This document shows, one piece after another, positions 16,072 to 23,096 of a stretch of DNA of 64,000 nucleotides (within the stretch, counting starts at the first letter, position 1; each line of letters opens with the position of its first letter). A program made the translations under genes and the position numbers. A model generated the notes under the pieces. That model did no database searches and had not been told where the DNA came from. It was given only the letters and a program-made list of their open reading frames with translations. This stretch comes from Methylovorus sp. MM2 (lineage in GTDB: Bacteria; Pseudomonadota; Gammaproteobacteria; Burkholderiales; Methylophilaceae): contig NZ_LXUF01000001.1 in the NCBI RefSeq assembly GCF_001648895.1, forward strand, positions 1,161,726-1,225,725. Direction: 5' to 3'.

Positions 16072-16113
16072 AAGCCTCATGCCGGAACAACTCTGGTGTG
16101 GGGCTTTCTTTTT
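16072..16113 (+). terminator. Terminator-like hairpin before DNA polymerase
   Basis: AAGCCTCATGCCGG (16072-16085) folds back onto CTGGTGTGGGGCTT (16093-16106) with several G-U pairs, followed by TTTCTTTTT-type sequence to 16113. It ends just before the AAAGGA ribosome site of the polymerase gene, so it could tune polymerase expression. Confidence 0.55.
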
Positions 16114-16130
16114 GTAAAGGAATCACCTCT

Positions 16131-18080
16131 CTGGAAGTCCTACTGTTCGATACCGAAACCAACGGATACCTAGAACAAAGCACTGAACTACATTGCTTGG
16201 TAATCAAGAATGTAAATACAAAGGAGACAGTAAGGTACAACGATCAGCCGGGAGGTATTCCACTAGCGGTCGGCCTTAAGCGTTTAGAAGACGCTGAGAT
16301 AATCATAGCCCATAACGCTATTGAGTTTGATGTACCTGTACTCCGTAAGCTGTACCCCAATATTAAGATAGACGACAAACGTGTCCTAGATACGTTAGTC
16401 ATGGCTCGACTAATCTACCCTGACACCTATGACAAAGACCAGAAGCTAGTCCTAGCAGGTAAGTTAGATAAAGCCCTAGTTAAACGACACTCATTGAAAG
16501 CATGGGGTCAACGACTAGGCGAACACAAGGCTGACTATGACGGTGGTTTCGAGAGTTGGAACCTTCCGATGGAAGACTATTGTGAGCAAGACGTTCACAC
16601 CTTAGGTGTCCTATATCTACACCTCCTGACGAAACAATGCAGCCCTAGCGCCTTACGCCTTGAACATGATGTTAGATGGATTATCACTCGACAAGAGAAG
16701 TTCGGTTTCCCATTCAATGTAGTTAAAGCAGCGGCACTATACGTCAAGCTATCCAAACGAAAGATAGAACTTGAAGGCGCATGTAAGGAAGTCTTTAAGC
16801 CTTTCTATGTGCGTGACGGTAAGACCTCTGAAGGTAAGGGCAGTCGCCGCACCCAAGTAGAAGAGCTAGGTCTTGACTATAAGCGTCCTCTTTACGAAGG
16901 CAAGGGTAAAGAGAAGAAGCAAGTAGGGTACTACTACAAGACTATGGACTACACCGATGGTGTCCCATATACCAAAGTTAAGCTCTTAGAATTTAATCCG
17001 GGATCCCGTGACCACATTGCTAACCGTCTGACTAAGTTATTCGGGTGGCAACCTAAAGAGTTCACCAATAGTGGGAAGCCTGAGATCAACGAAACTGTAC
17101 TTGAAAGTCTCGTATATCCCCAAGCCAAAGTCCTACAGGAATACTTCTTAGTCGATAAGCGAATCTCTCAGTTAGCTGAGGGTAATCAAGCGTGGCTGAA
17201 GAAAGAGAAGGACGGAAGGCTGTACTGCCGCCTTAACACCATGGGCGCTGTCACTTCCCGAATGACACACTCCGAGCCGAACCTTGCTCAAGTACCTGCT
17301 GTTAAGAAGAACAAGAATGGTGAAGTCCTTTGGGGTGATGAAGGTTTGTATGGCGCTGATTGCCGCGAACTCTTTGAAGCTCCTAAAGGAATGGTCATGG
17401 TTGGGGCTGATGCCTCAGGCCTAGAGCTTCGAGCCTTAGCAGGATACATGGCTAAGTGGGATGGTGGTAAGTACATCATCACTGTATGCGAAGGGCGCAA
17501 TGAAGACGGTACTGATATTCATACCGTTAACCAGAAAGCCTTAGGCATTGACAGTCGTGATACCGCTAAGACATTCATCTATGCGTTCCTCTATGGAGCT
17601 GGTGACGAAAAGATAGGTGTCACCTTATACAACTCCAAGGGTACCAAAGCTAGGCGGCAGGGTAGGGAAGCGAAGGATAACTTCACTAACCGTATTCCAG
17701 CTATCGGCAAACTCATTCAGGCTGTTCAGAAAGCAGCTAAGAAGAAGGGCTGGATTAAAGGTCTCGATGAGAGAGCTATACCTATCCGCTCTGCTCACGC
17801 TGCACTCAACACTCTCCTGCAATCCGCAGGGGCAATCATTATGAAGCGAGCCTTAGTAATACTCGATGACTCACTGAAGGTCTGGTGGGTACCGGGTGTT
17901 GACTATGAGTTCATGGCAAACATCCATGATGAATGGCAGATAGCTTGTATTCCTGAGATCGCTGATGAAGTTGGTCGCCTAGCTGTTCAAGCCATTAAAG
18001 AATCAGGTGAGTTCTATGACTTCAAGTGTCCCCTTACAGGTGAATACAAAGTCGGTACCAACTGGAAAGAAACTCACTAA
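16131..18080 (+). CDS. DNA polymerase, T7 gp5-like (family A)
   Basis: The protein (649 aa from the proposed start; T7: 704) has an N-terminal 3'-5' exonuclease (LLFDTETNG, LDTLVMARL, YCEQDV). The polymerase domain has motif A GADASGLELRALAGYM, motif B RDTAKTFIYAFLYGAGDEKI and motif C IHDEWQ. It replicates phage DNA with the host thioredoxin as probable processivity factor. Homology requires a start just before EVLLFDTE. The only candidate with a ribosome site is a CTG at 16131, nine bases after AAAGGA. A GTG at 16098 lies inside the terminator hairpin and is less likely. The stop overlaps the next ATG. Confidence 0.95.
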   Translation: MEVLLFDTETNGYLEQSTELHCLVIKNVNTKETVRYNDQPGGIPLAVGLKRLEDAEIIIAHNAIEFDVPVLRKLYPNIKIDDKRVLDTLVMARLIYPDTYDKDQKLVLAGKLDKALVKRHSLKAWGQRLGEHKADYDGGFESWNLPMEDYCEQDVHTLGVLYLHLLTKQCSPSALRLEHDVRWIITRQEKFGFPFNVVKAAALYVKLSKRKIELEGACKEVFKPFYVRDGKTSEGKGSRRTQVEELGLDYKRPLYEGKGKEKKQVGYYYKTMDYTDGVPYTKVKLLEFNPGSRDHIANRLTKLFGWQPKEFTNSGKPEINETVLESLVYPQAKVLQEYFLVDKRISQLAEGNQAWLKKEKDGRLYCRLNTMGAVTSRMTHSEPNLAQVPAVKKNKNGEVLWGDEGLYGADCRELFEAPKGMVMVGADASGLELRALAGYMAKWDGGKYIITVCEGRNEDGTDIHTVNQKALGIDSRDTAKTFIYAFLYGAGDEKIGVTLYNSKGTKARRQGREAKDNFTNRIPAIGKLIQAVQKAAKKKGWIKGLDERAIPIRSAHAALNTLLQSAGAIIMKRALVILDDSLKVWWVPGVDYEFMANIHDEWQIACIPEIADEVGRLAVQAIKESGEFYDFKCPLTGEYKVGTNWKETH

Positions 18081-18304
18081 TGAAATGCAGCAGTAAAGAA
18101 GTGGAAGTAATCGCTAGAGCTTGGGAGGGAGGGTTCACCCTTCAGTCCAACTTCTACCGTGACAACGCAGTAACAGTAGCCCTTTGTGCAAGCGAAGGGT
18201 TCATCACCACAAAGACTTCTAAGGGTGGCTTCGGGAATATCTGGAGGCCTACCCCTAAGGGTCTCCATGAAGTATTCACTAAAACCAAACACCTGAAGGA
18301 ATAA
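18080..18304 (+). CDS. Small hypothetical phage protein (74 aa)
   Basis: TAATG overlap with the polymerase stop. The order of helix, helix and beta hairpin (EVEVIARAWEGGFTLQSNFY, GGFGNIWRPTPKGLHEVF) resembles a winged-helix-like fold, but I do not recognise the family. The next gene starts two bases after its stop. Confidence 0.6.
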   Translation: MKCSSKEVEVIARAWEGGFTLQSNFYRDNAVTVALCASEGFITTKTSKGGFGNIWRPTPKGLHEVFTKTKHLKE

Positions 18305-18306
18305 CG

Positions 18307-18639
18307 ATGACAACACCACGTAAACATGCGCGTCTAATTAAGGCTTGGGCTGACGGAGCCGAGATTCAGTATAGAAATAACATAGGCTCTGATTGGACAG
18401 ACATATCGGCTCCTAATTTTCTTGATGACTTTGAGTACCGTATCAAGCCTAACCACACGGTGCTATACACGAGAGTTACTGGGTTTGCTGAAGTACCTTC
18501 AAGCCGCACTAGGCCGGGTCTTAAAAGTTGGGGTATCCGAAGCGGGAGAGCCTATGAGTTTAGCGACATCTCCGACAATCTTAAGCTGACTTTCAATGCC
18601 GACACTCACAAGTTGATAGCTGCCGAAGTCCTCATCTAA
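18307..18639 (+). CDS. Hypothetical phage protein with KHAxLIKAWADG motif (110 aa)
   Basis: The N-terminal pattern KHARLIKAWADGAEIQYRN and a following DFEYRIKP are common in uncharacterised phage proteins of about this length; the function is unknown. Its stop overlaps the ATG of the next small membrane gene. Confidence 0.65.
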   Translation: MTTPRKHARLIKAWADGAEIQYRNNIGSDWTDISAPNFLDDFEYRIKPNHTVLYTRVTGFAEVPSSRTRPGLKSWGIRSGRAYEFSDISDNLKLTFNADTHKLIAAEVLI

Positions 18640-18764
18640 TGAATCAAAACGATAAGTACGTAGCTGAGTATGCCGAAGGGTTTGCTCAGGGAATCGTATT
18701 CACTTTCATTATGGCTGTAGCAATTACTGGCCTAACACTTTTATTAGCACGAGGTACTTTATGA
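18639..18764 (+). CDS. Small single-pass membrane protein (41 aa)
   Basis: The ATG overlaps the preceding TAA, and its own TGA overlaps the next ATG (ATGA). A hydrophilic N-terminus (MNQNDKYVAEYAEG) is followed by one clear membrane helix (IVFTFIMAVAITGLTLLLA). It may belong to the lysis functions, but that is a guess. Confidence 0.6.
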   Translation: MNQNDKYVAEYAEGFAQGIVFTFIMAVAITGLTLLLARGTL

Positions 18765-19357
18765 GTTTCGTTGAAGACACCAAAGAGCAGGTTAAAGCGT
18801 GGCAAGGTTTGATCGGGATTGCTGTAGCAAGTCTAGCCTTCTTGGTTATGACGCAATGCAACCACCCATTGCCAGCACCTACAGCTACACCACAAATCGC
18901 CATAGTTAATCCTGAGGTTAAACATGCCAAAACAATTGACGTACCACTTACCACCCCTAATAGAACGATCAAGGCTTATAGCTCCGAGGCCAAGGCAAAT
19001 ATCGCACTACCAAAGGATGTACTTGATGATGCTGCAAAATCCGTCACAAGCTCCAGTATTCTTAGCAGCTCGGAGTCTAGGCAAGTCGTCACTTCAGTAT
19101 TGGATACTCAAACTGGAACAACAACGGCTTATGTATCAAGTGCAGCAGACCCTTGGTTCGCTACTGAAACCAGAGGGCAGTTCACAATCGACTACGGATT
19201 CAAACGCGGAACTCAAGGACTTGGGGTTAGCCCAGTTGGAAGAGCGAATTATCGCCTCGACCTTATACAAACCAAACGTATTCACTGGGGCTTATCCGCT
19301 TCAGCGTACACAGATGGTGATGCCTTCGTGGGAGTAGGAGGTAGCTACCGTTGGTAG
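18761..19357 (+). CDS. Membrane-anchored hypothetical protein, possible envelope/lysis factor (198 aa)
   Basis: A short cytoplasmic N-terminus is followed by a hydrophobic segment (GLIGIAVASLAFLVMTQC) ending in cysteine, then a Pro/Thr-rich linker. The C-terminal part is beta-rich (FTIDYGFKRG, then HWGLSASAYTDGDAFVGVGG) and ends in aromatic YRW. The layout suggests an inner-membrane-anchored periplasmic protein. A spanin-like role is conceivable, because it follows a small membrane gene and no other spanin candidate is obvious. No family was recognised. Confidence 0.6.
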   Translation: MSFVEDTKEQVKAWQGLIGIAVASLAFLVMTQCNHPLPAPTATPQIAIVNPEVKHAKTIDVPLTTPNRTIKAYSSEAKANIALPKDVLDDAAKSVTSSSILSSSESRQVVTSVLDTQTGTTTAYVSSAADPWFATETRGQFTIDYGFKRGTQGLGVSPVGRANYRLDLIQTKRIHWGLSASAYTDGDAFVGVGGSYRW

Positions 19358-19608
19358 AGGATATTTTAGGTAACGAACTTAAAGCGGGGGATACCTTCGC
19401 TTACTCCTTACCCCTCTACAACACAGCCATTGTGGTACGTGTCTACAAGCTACTGGAGATCACTGATACAGGTCGATTGAAAGCCGAGTGTATTCACACG
19501 CCATTGAACAGTGACAGAGCCTTAGGGTTTATCACTTCATTCCATGCCGACCAAGCAAAACTTAAAGCAGTGAAGCTATGGTTAACCTTTGAAGGAGACA
19601 AGAAGTGA
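19351..19608 (+). CDS. Hypothetical phage protein (85 aa)
   Basis: TTG start overlapping the previous stop; its TGA overlaps the next GTG. The sequence is beta-rich (GDTFAYSLPLYNTAIVVRVY) with a short helical end (ADQAKLKAVKLWLTFEG). Function unknown. Confidence 0.6.
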   Translation: MVEDILGNELKAGDTFAYSLPLYNTAIVVRVYKLLEITDTGRLKAECIHTPLNSDRALGFITSFHADQAKLKAVKLWLTFEGDKK

Positions 19609-19835
19609 GCTTTCCAGTACCGGATTTAGAAAACATTAAGCATGATCTTGATTCTATCCCGCCTTACGAATACACACCTGATGTGTTTATCCAGACGATC
19701 ATAGGCGCAGTAACCTTAGCTGCCATTATTGGTCTCGTAGCTTGGGCGTGGCTAGCTCCTTTAGTCCTAGGTTTTACGGTAGCTGCTATTGGGGTTTCGT
19801 ACCTAGTAGGGCGCATGGTGTGTTCTATTCACTGA
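19605..19835 (+). CDS. Two-helix membrane protein (76 aa)
   Basis: GTG start in a GTGA overlap with the gene before. The first 30 residues are soluble and acidic; the rest forms a helical hairpin of two membrane spans (IIGAVTLAAIIGLVAWAWLA and VLGFTVAAIGVSYLVG). A holin-like or membrane-remodelling role is possible, but the better holin candidate is at 39677-39952. Confidence 0.6.
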   Translation: MSFPVPDLENIKHDLDSIPPYEYTPDVFIQTIIGAVTLAAIIGLVAWAWLAPLVLGFTVAAIGVSYLVGRMVCSIH

Positions 19836-19862
19836 ATTAGCAGGATATTAAATAGGAAGTAA

Positions 19863-20018
19863 ATGCAGTACATCATCATTGATAAAAACGGGAATCCTCT
19901 TACAACTGATAAGGGCGGTTCACGAGTAATAACCTACAGAGAATACAGAGACGCAGTAGCGGTCTGTAAAGATTTACCCAAAGGCTACGCTGTAGGAATC
20001 CTCAAGGAGAAAGCATAA
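19863..20018 (+). CDS. Small hypothetical phage protein (51 aa)
   Basis: It starts at ATG 19863 after AGGAAGTAA. The protein begins MQYIIIDKNGNPLTTD and contains YREYRDAVAVCKDLPKGYAV. Its last codons hold the ribosome site of the exonuclease gene, and its stop (TAA, 20016-20018) overlaps the exonuclease AUA start as ATAA. No family was recognised. Confidence 0.65.
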   Translation: MQYIIIDKNGNPLTTDKGGSRVITYREYRDAVAVCKDLPKGYAVGILKEKA

Positions 20019-20869
20019 CCACAACACTCTTAATTGATGCGGACATTCTAGCTTATAGAACCGCCTCAGCTAATGAGAAAAGATATGATTGGGGTGAGGG
20101 CGTAACCTCTCACATAGTCAACGATGACTTTGAAGCTATCAAGAAAGACATTCAATCTGAACTTGATGATCTACTTCTAAGGACTGAAGCTGACGACTTT
20201 CTAATCTGCCTATCTGACGACAATTACAACTGGCGTAAGAAGGTTCTCCCTAGCTACAAACAACACCGTAAGAACTCCATACGTCCTGAGCTTCTGTACC
20301 CACTCAAGGATTACCTATTCGAGAACTACCCTAGCTACCGTAAGGAAACACTAGAGGCAGATGACGTTATGGGTATCTTGAGTACGCACCCTAAGTTGAT
20401 CGCTGGAAAAAAGATCATCGTATCTGAAGACAAGGATATGAAGACGATTCCCGGATGGCTATTCAACCCAAAGAAAGACAAGAAGCCACGCCTCATTACT
20501 CCTGAAGCTGCGGATAGATTCCACATGTACCAAACCATCACAGGTGATACCACAGATGGGTACAAAGGGTGTCCTGATGTTGGCGATAAGGGGGCTATTG
20601 AAATGCTCGATAGTCCGTTCCTAATGGTTCCTTATGAATACGAGTTCCAAAGAGGAAAGCGCAAAGGAACTACTGAAGTTCGCTATGAGCAAGCACCAGC
20701 GCCTAGCCTATGGGAAGGCATAGTGTCTCTCTACGAATGGAAGGGACTTACTGAATATGACGCAATCACTCAAGCCCGTGTTGCAAGAATCCTGCGACAT
20801 ACCGACTACGATTTTAAAACAAAGGAAGTTATTTATTGGAACCCCGTAAAGCCACAGACAACGAAGTAG
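20015..20869 (+). CDS. 5'-3' exonuclease (T7 gp6-like), AUA start
   Basis: From the proposed start the protein is 284 aa (T7: 300). It contains LLIDADILAYRTA, NYNWRKKVLPSYKQHRK, LEADDVMGIL, VSEDKDMKTIP and GDTTDGYKGCPDVGDKGA, the FEN/5' nuclease acidic clusters. It removes primers and digests host DNA. There is no ATG, GTG or TTG from the upstream in-frame stop (19967) until ATG 20369, which would delete the first 118 residues. An AUA at 20015, five bases after AAGGAG and overlapping the previous stop, is by far the best start. The gene before is therefore translationally coupled. Confidence 0.9.
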   Translation: MTTTLLIDADILAYRTASANEKRYDWGEGVTSHIVNDDFEAIKKDIQSELDDLLLRTEADDFLICLSDDNYNWRKKVLPSYKQHRKNSIRPELLYPLKDYLFENYPSYRKETLEADDVMGILSTHPKLIAGKKIIVSEDKDMKTIPGWLFNPKKDKKPRLITPEAADRFHMYQTITGDTTDGYKGCPDVGDKGAIEMLDSPFLMVPYEYEFQRGKRKGTTEVRYEQAPAPSLWEGIVSLYEWKGLTEYDAITQARVARILRHTDYDFKTKEVIYWNPVKPQTTK

Positions 20870-21258
20870 CTCAACATACAGCTTATCGTGGTCTTGAGGA
20901 TGCATACGACACAAACAGTTTGAGTATTCCTGAACTAGCTGAACGTATGACATTCAAAGCTGTAAGCGCTATTCCTAACGGTGTATCCCTTGAAGAATAT
21001 GTCTCCAAGTTAACACCTGAGCCTACACCTAAAGCAGCACCCTCAGCTCTTGACGTACAAGTATCAGGCACTCACTACAAGAACCTAAAGATTCAACCTG
21101 TGGAATACATCCACGCAAACAACATCCCCTTTGCTGAAGGCAGTGTCATCAAGTATGTGTCTCGCTGGCGCAACAAGAATGGGATTAAAGACTTGGAGAA
21201 AGCTAAACACTTCCTTGAGTTGTTGATTGAGTTGGAACGGCAGAACGGTACTGAGTAG
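20836..21258 (+). CDS. DUF3310 family protein (T7 gp1.7 C-domain-like)
   Basis: The 140-aa product carries a DUF3310 domain in its second half: VSGTHYKNLKIQPVEYIHAN, then VIKYVSRWRNKNGIKDLEKA and KHFLELLIELE. T7 gp1.7, a nucleotide kinase, contains the same domain. The N-terminal 65 residues are variable. The TTG start at 20836 lies inside the exonuclease 3' end behind AAAGGA. The stop abuts the GTG of the next gene. Confidence 0.85.
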   Translation: MEPRKATDNEVAQHTAYRGLEDAYDTNSLSIPELAERMTFKAVSAIPNGVSLEEYVSKLTPEPTPKAAPSALDVQVSGTHYKNLKIQPVEYIHANNIPFAEGSVIKYVSRWRNKNGIKDLEKAKHFLELLIELERQNGTE

Positions 21259-21414
21259 GTGGAGTGGTTCCTAAACCCACGCTTATTTAATTACATCCTT
21301 ATTGGTTTATTCCTTGTCAGTGCAATTCGTTGGGCTGTAGAGGGTAAACCTCATGACGTGATGTATTGGGTAGGCGCTTCAATTTGTACCCTCGCAGTAA
21401 CCCTTAAATCTTGA
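21259..21414 (+). CDS. Small two-span membrane protein (51 aa)
   Basis: GTG start immediately after the DUF3310 stop. The protein starts VEWFLNPRLFNYILIGLFLV and has a second hydrophobic stretch (VMYWVGASICTLAVTL). Very similar short proteins beginning WFLNPR-NY recur in T7-like genomes at this place; function unknown. Its TGA overlaps the TTG of the next gene. Confidence 0.75.
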   Translation: MEWFLNPRLFNYILIGLFLVSAIRWAVEGKPHDVMYWVGASICTLAVTLKS

Positions 21415-21569
21415 GTAACACCAATCCCCACACCGGAGACCTACTAAGGACTAAACCCCCTAGTGAGGCCTACCGGAATAACTTTGATCAAATTTTCAGG
21501 AAGCAACCTGAAGAGACACCTAAGGAAAACACCGATGTTAAAGAAACTCTGGCAACACGTAGTAGCTAA
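21411..21569 (+). CDS. Small conserved podophage protein (52 aa)
   Basis: Starts at TTG 21411 (TTGA overlap). It reads SNTNPHTGDLLRTKPPSEAY followed by RNNFDQIF, a pattern I know from small T7-like phage proteins of this region whose function is not established. The C-terminal part is hydrophilic and overlaps the next gene in another frame by 35 bases. Confidence 0.7.
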   Translation: MSNTNPHTGDLLRTKPPSEAYRNNFDQIFRKQPEETPKENTDVKETLATRSS

Positions 21570-21885
21570 GTTCAAGTTTGTAGCTGGAATCATCCAAGAA
21601 AAGATCGAAGCGTTCACTGTGTTTGCTAAAGACTTCATGGGTAATTCTGGAATTATGGAACAGCCTGAGTTCTTCTCATGGGCTGAAGTTAAGGCTGCTC
21701 CAGATCACACCTATAAAGAAACCTCTAAGGCTTTCGGATACCTCCTTCTTTCCGTGTTTAAAACAACCACAGAATTAGTCCAATGGATTGTTTGGTATGG
21801 CCTAGCGTTCTTTCTCGTTGGGTACTACACCGTTCGATATACGTACCGACTAGCGAAGGCGAAGGTTCGTGCTAGTTCTAACTAA
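21535..21885 (+). CDS. Membrane-associated hypothetical protein (116 aa)
   Basis: The frame opens at 21463, but the ATG at 21535 with upstream AAGGAAAAC is the better start. An amphipathic helical N-terminus (LKKLWQHVVAKFKFVAGIIQ) leads to a soluble middle and a C-terminal membrane hairpin (LVQWIVWYGLAFFLVGYYTV) followed by a basic tail. No family was recognised. Confidence 0.6.
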   Translation: MLKKLWQHVVAKFKFVAGIIQEKIEAFTVFAKDFMGNSGIMEQPEFFSWAEVKAAPDHTYKETSKAFGYLLLSVFKTTTELVQWIVWYGLAFFLVGYYTVRYTYRLAKAKVRASSN

Positions 21886-22279
21886 CAGAGGCTTTGAGCC
21901 TGTTCAGTGTCTGGAAGAGTTTAAGGCCAGCACTGTCCTTGATGTTCACCCTACGGGAAGCAGATTCATTTGTAATCCACCGCCGCTAACTACTGATGAA
22001 GACTACGTGGTTTACGTCCGAGACCTTCCTATCTTTGCTGCCTATGCAGAATCTTTAGGATGGGAACCGGATGCCGCTAATGAATATGAAGATGACGAGT
22101 TCAATTCCTTCCGTAAAGGTGAGTTCAACATAATTGTTACCGACAAATGCTCCTTCTTCAGCAGTATGGTACTCAGTACCCAAGTCTGTAAGAAACTAAA
22201 CCTACTAAATAAGGCTGACCGCATTATGGTATTTGACGCTATCCAGAAAGGGGTTCTAACCATTGAAAGCAATTTATAA
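21869..22279 (+). CDS. Nucleotidyltransferase-fold protein (136 aa)
   Basis: Residues 30-32 (GSR) followed by DEDYVVYV at 43-50 reproduce the core of the polymerase-beta-like nucleotidyltransferase fold, where GS sits on the first helix and the acidic pair binds metal. The downstream FNIIVTDKCSFFSSMVLSTQ could supply the third acidic residue. GTG start inside the previous gene's end. It overlaps the next gene by 17 bases, suggesting coupling. Substrate unknown; tRNA or nucleotide targets are typical of such small enzymes. Confidence 0.6.
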   Translation: MLVLTNRGFEPVQCLEEFKASTVLDVHPTGSRFICNPPPLTTDEDYVVYVRDLPIFAAYAESLGWEPDAANEYEDDEFNSFRKGEFNIIVTDKCSFFSSMVLSTQVCKKLNLLNKADRIMVFDAIQKGVLTIESNL

Positions 22280-22574
22280 GAAAACGGCTTATGACAAGCT
22301 AGTGGAATTATTCATGGAAGCTGAGTATGAGCGTAGGCCTATCGACTACTTCTTAGTTACGCCTGATGAATGGGGCGAGATAATTGTTGATCGAAGGGCA
22401 GGAGCGTATGTGTCGTTGCCAGACTATATGTGCCGTGCTGATGTTTCAGCCCCTATCCGCTACGTTGATCTAAAGCCTAAGAGTGGTCACAGGTATGACT
22501 ATAAGCGTTTCCTAATTCGCCACGAAAAGTTCATGGGTCATGACGTAGTAGTCGCACCTATCGAGTATCACTAG
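22263..22574 (+). CDS. Hypothetical phage protein (103 aa)
   Basis: TTG start overlapping the nucleotidyltransferase gene. The protein mixes a helical N-terminus (AYDKLVELFMEAEYERRPID) with beta-rich, histidine-containing later parts (GHRYDYKRFLIRHEKF). It has no HEPN RX4-6H motif, so it is not the classical partner of MNT-type transferases. No family was recognised. Promoter P3 follows 25 bases downstream. Confidence 0.6.
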   Translation: MKAIYKKTAYDKLVELFMEAEYERRPIDYFLVTPDEWGEIIVDRRAGAYVSLPDYMCRADVSAPIRYVDLKPKSGHRYDYKRFLIRHEKFMGHDVVVAPIEYH

Positions 22575-22585
22575 CAATCAATCAC

Positions 22586-22661
22586 TTAAGTAACACCTAG
22601 GGGATAAACACCCACTGTAGGAATAAGAACACCTTTCCTATTACCTTTAGGTGTTACTTAA
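22586..22661. repeat. Inverted dyad repeats flanking promoter P3
   Basis: AAGTAACACCTA (22588-22599) and its exact reverse complement TAGGTGTTACTT (22648-22659) flank P3, and a weaker AAAGTGTCACT follows. Each arm is itself related to the dyad TAAGTGTTACTTA seen after P1, so a dimeric protein could bind both sides of the promoter, or the arms could pair in RNA. Confidence 0.6.
22600..22629 (+). promoter_or_regulatory. Candidate phage RNA polymerase promoter P3 (structural genes)
   Basis: The site contains the motif ATAAACACCCACTGTAGGA (from 22604) followed by ATAAGAAC, nearly identical to P2 and P4. It stands before the portal-scaffold-capsid block, where T7 also has strong late promoters. 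Confidence 0.75.
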
Positions 22662-22682
22662 AGTGTCACTAAAGGAAACACT

Positions 22683-22883
22683 ATGGATAAAGAATCCTTA
22701 GGGTCTCTAGTCTCTAACGAATTAATCGAACACCTCAATCACTTCTATCCGCTACGTGGAATCCAGAAGGGGCAATCCCTTGAAGATGCACATGCAGAAA
22801 GAGGGAACCGGGAAGTAATCGACTTACTGACTTCAGCACTAGCAGACTTCACCGCAAACTCAAGAATTATCACCAAAGGATAG
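22683..22883 (+). CDS. Small hypothetical phage protein (66 aa)
   Basis: First gene behind P3, with AAAGGAAAC upstream. The protein (KESLGSLVSNELIEHLNHFY, then GQSLEDAHAERGNREVIDLL) is helical and of a type often seen before the portal genes of T7-like phages. Its function is not known to me. Confidence 0.65.
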   Translation: MDKESLGSLVSNELIEHLNHFYPLRGIQKGQSLEDAHAERGNREVIDLLTSALADFTANSRIITKG

Positions 22884-22892
22884 ACCGCTTAA

Positions 22893-23096
22893 ATGTGTCT
22901 CCCAAAATCTAAATCCTACAAGGCACCAGTTATTGCTACTGCACCTGCTGAAGCAGCGGATGTAGCGCCTATGGCTTCACCTGAGGATAACACTTCAAGT
23001 TCAGATGTATCCCCCAATGTAGGTACTCGTAAGAAACTTCGTATCGACTTAAGCTCGGCCTCAACAGGCAATGGGTTAAACATCCCCCAAGGCTAA
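22893..23096 (+). CDS. Small virion/tail assembly protein, T7 gp7.3-like
   Basis: The 67-aa protein starts MCLPKSKSYK, has a low-complexity Ala/Pro/Ser middle, and ends with RKKLRIDLSSASTGNGLNIP. That C-terminal pattern resembles the end of T7 gp7.3, a minor virion protein needed for tail attachment. Position directly before the portal gene agrees. The N-terminal MCLPK cysteine is shared by related small phage proteins. Confidence 0.65.
   Translation: MCLPKSKSYKAPVIATAPAEAADVAPMASPEDNTSSSDVSPNVGTRKKLRIDLSSASTGNGLNIPQG

Noticed and set aside
21450-21480. CTAAACCCCCTAGTGAGG resembling a phage promoter
   Set aside because: Only partial similarity with a shifted core, inside a coding region; not counted in the promoter family.
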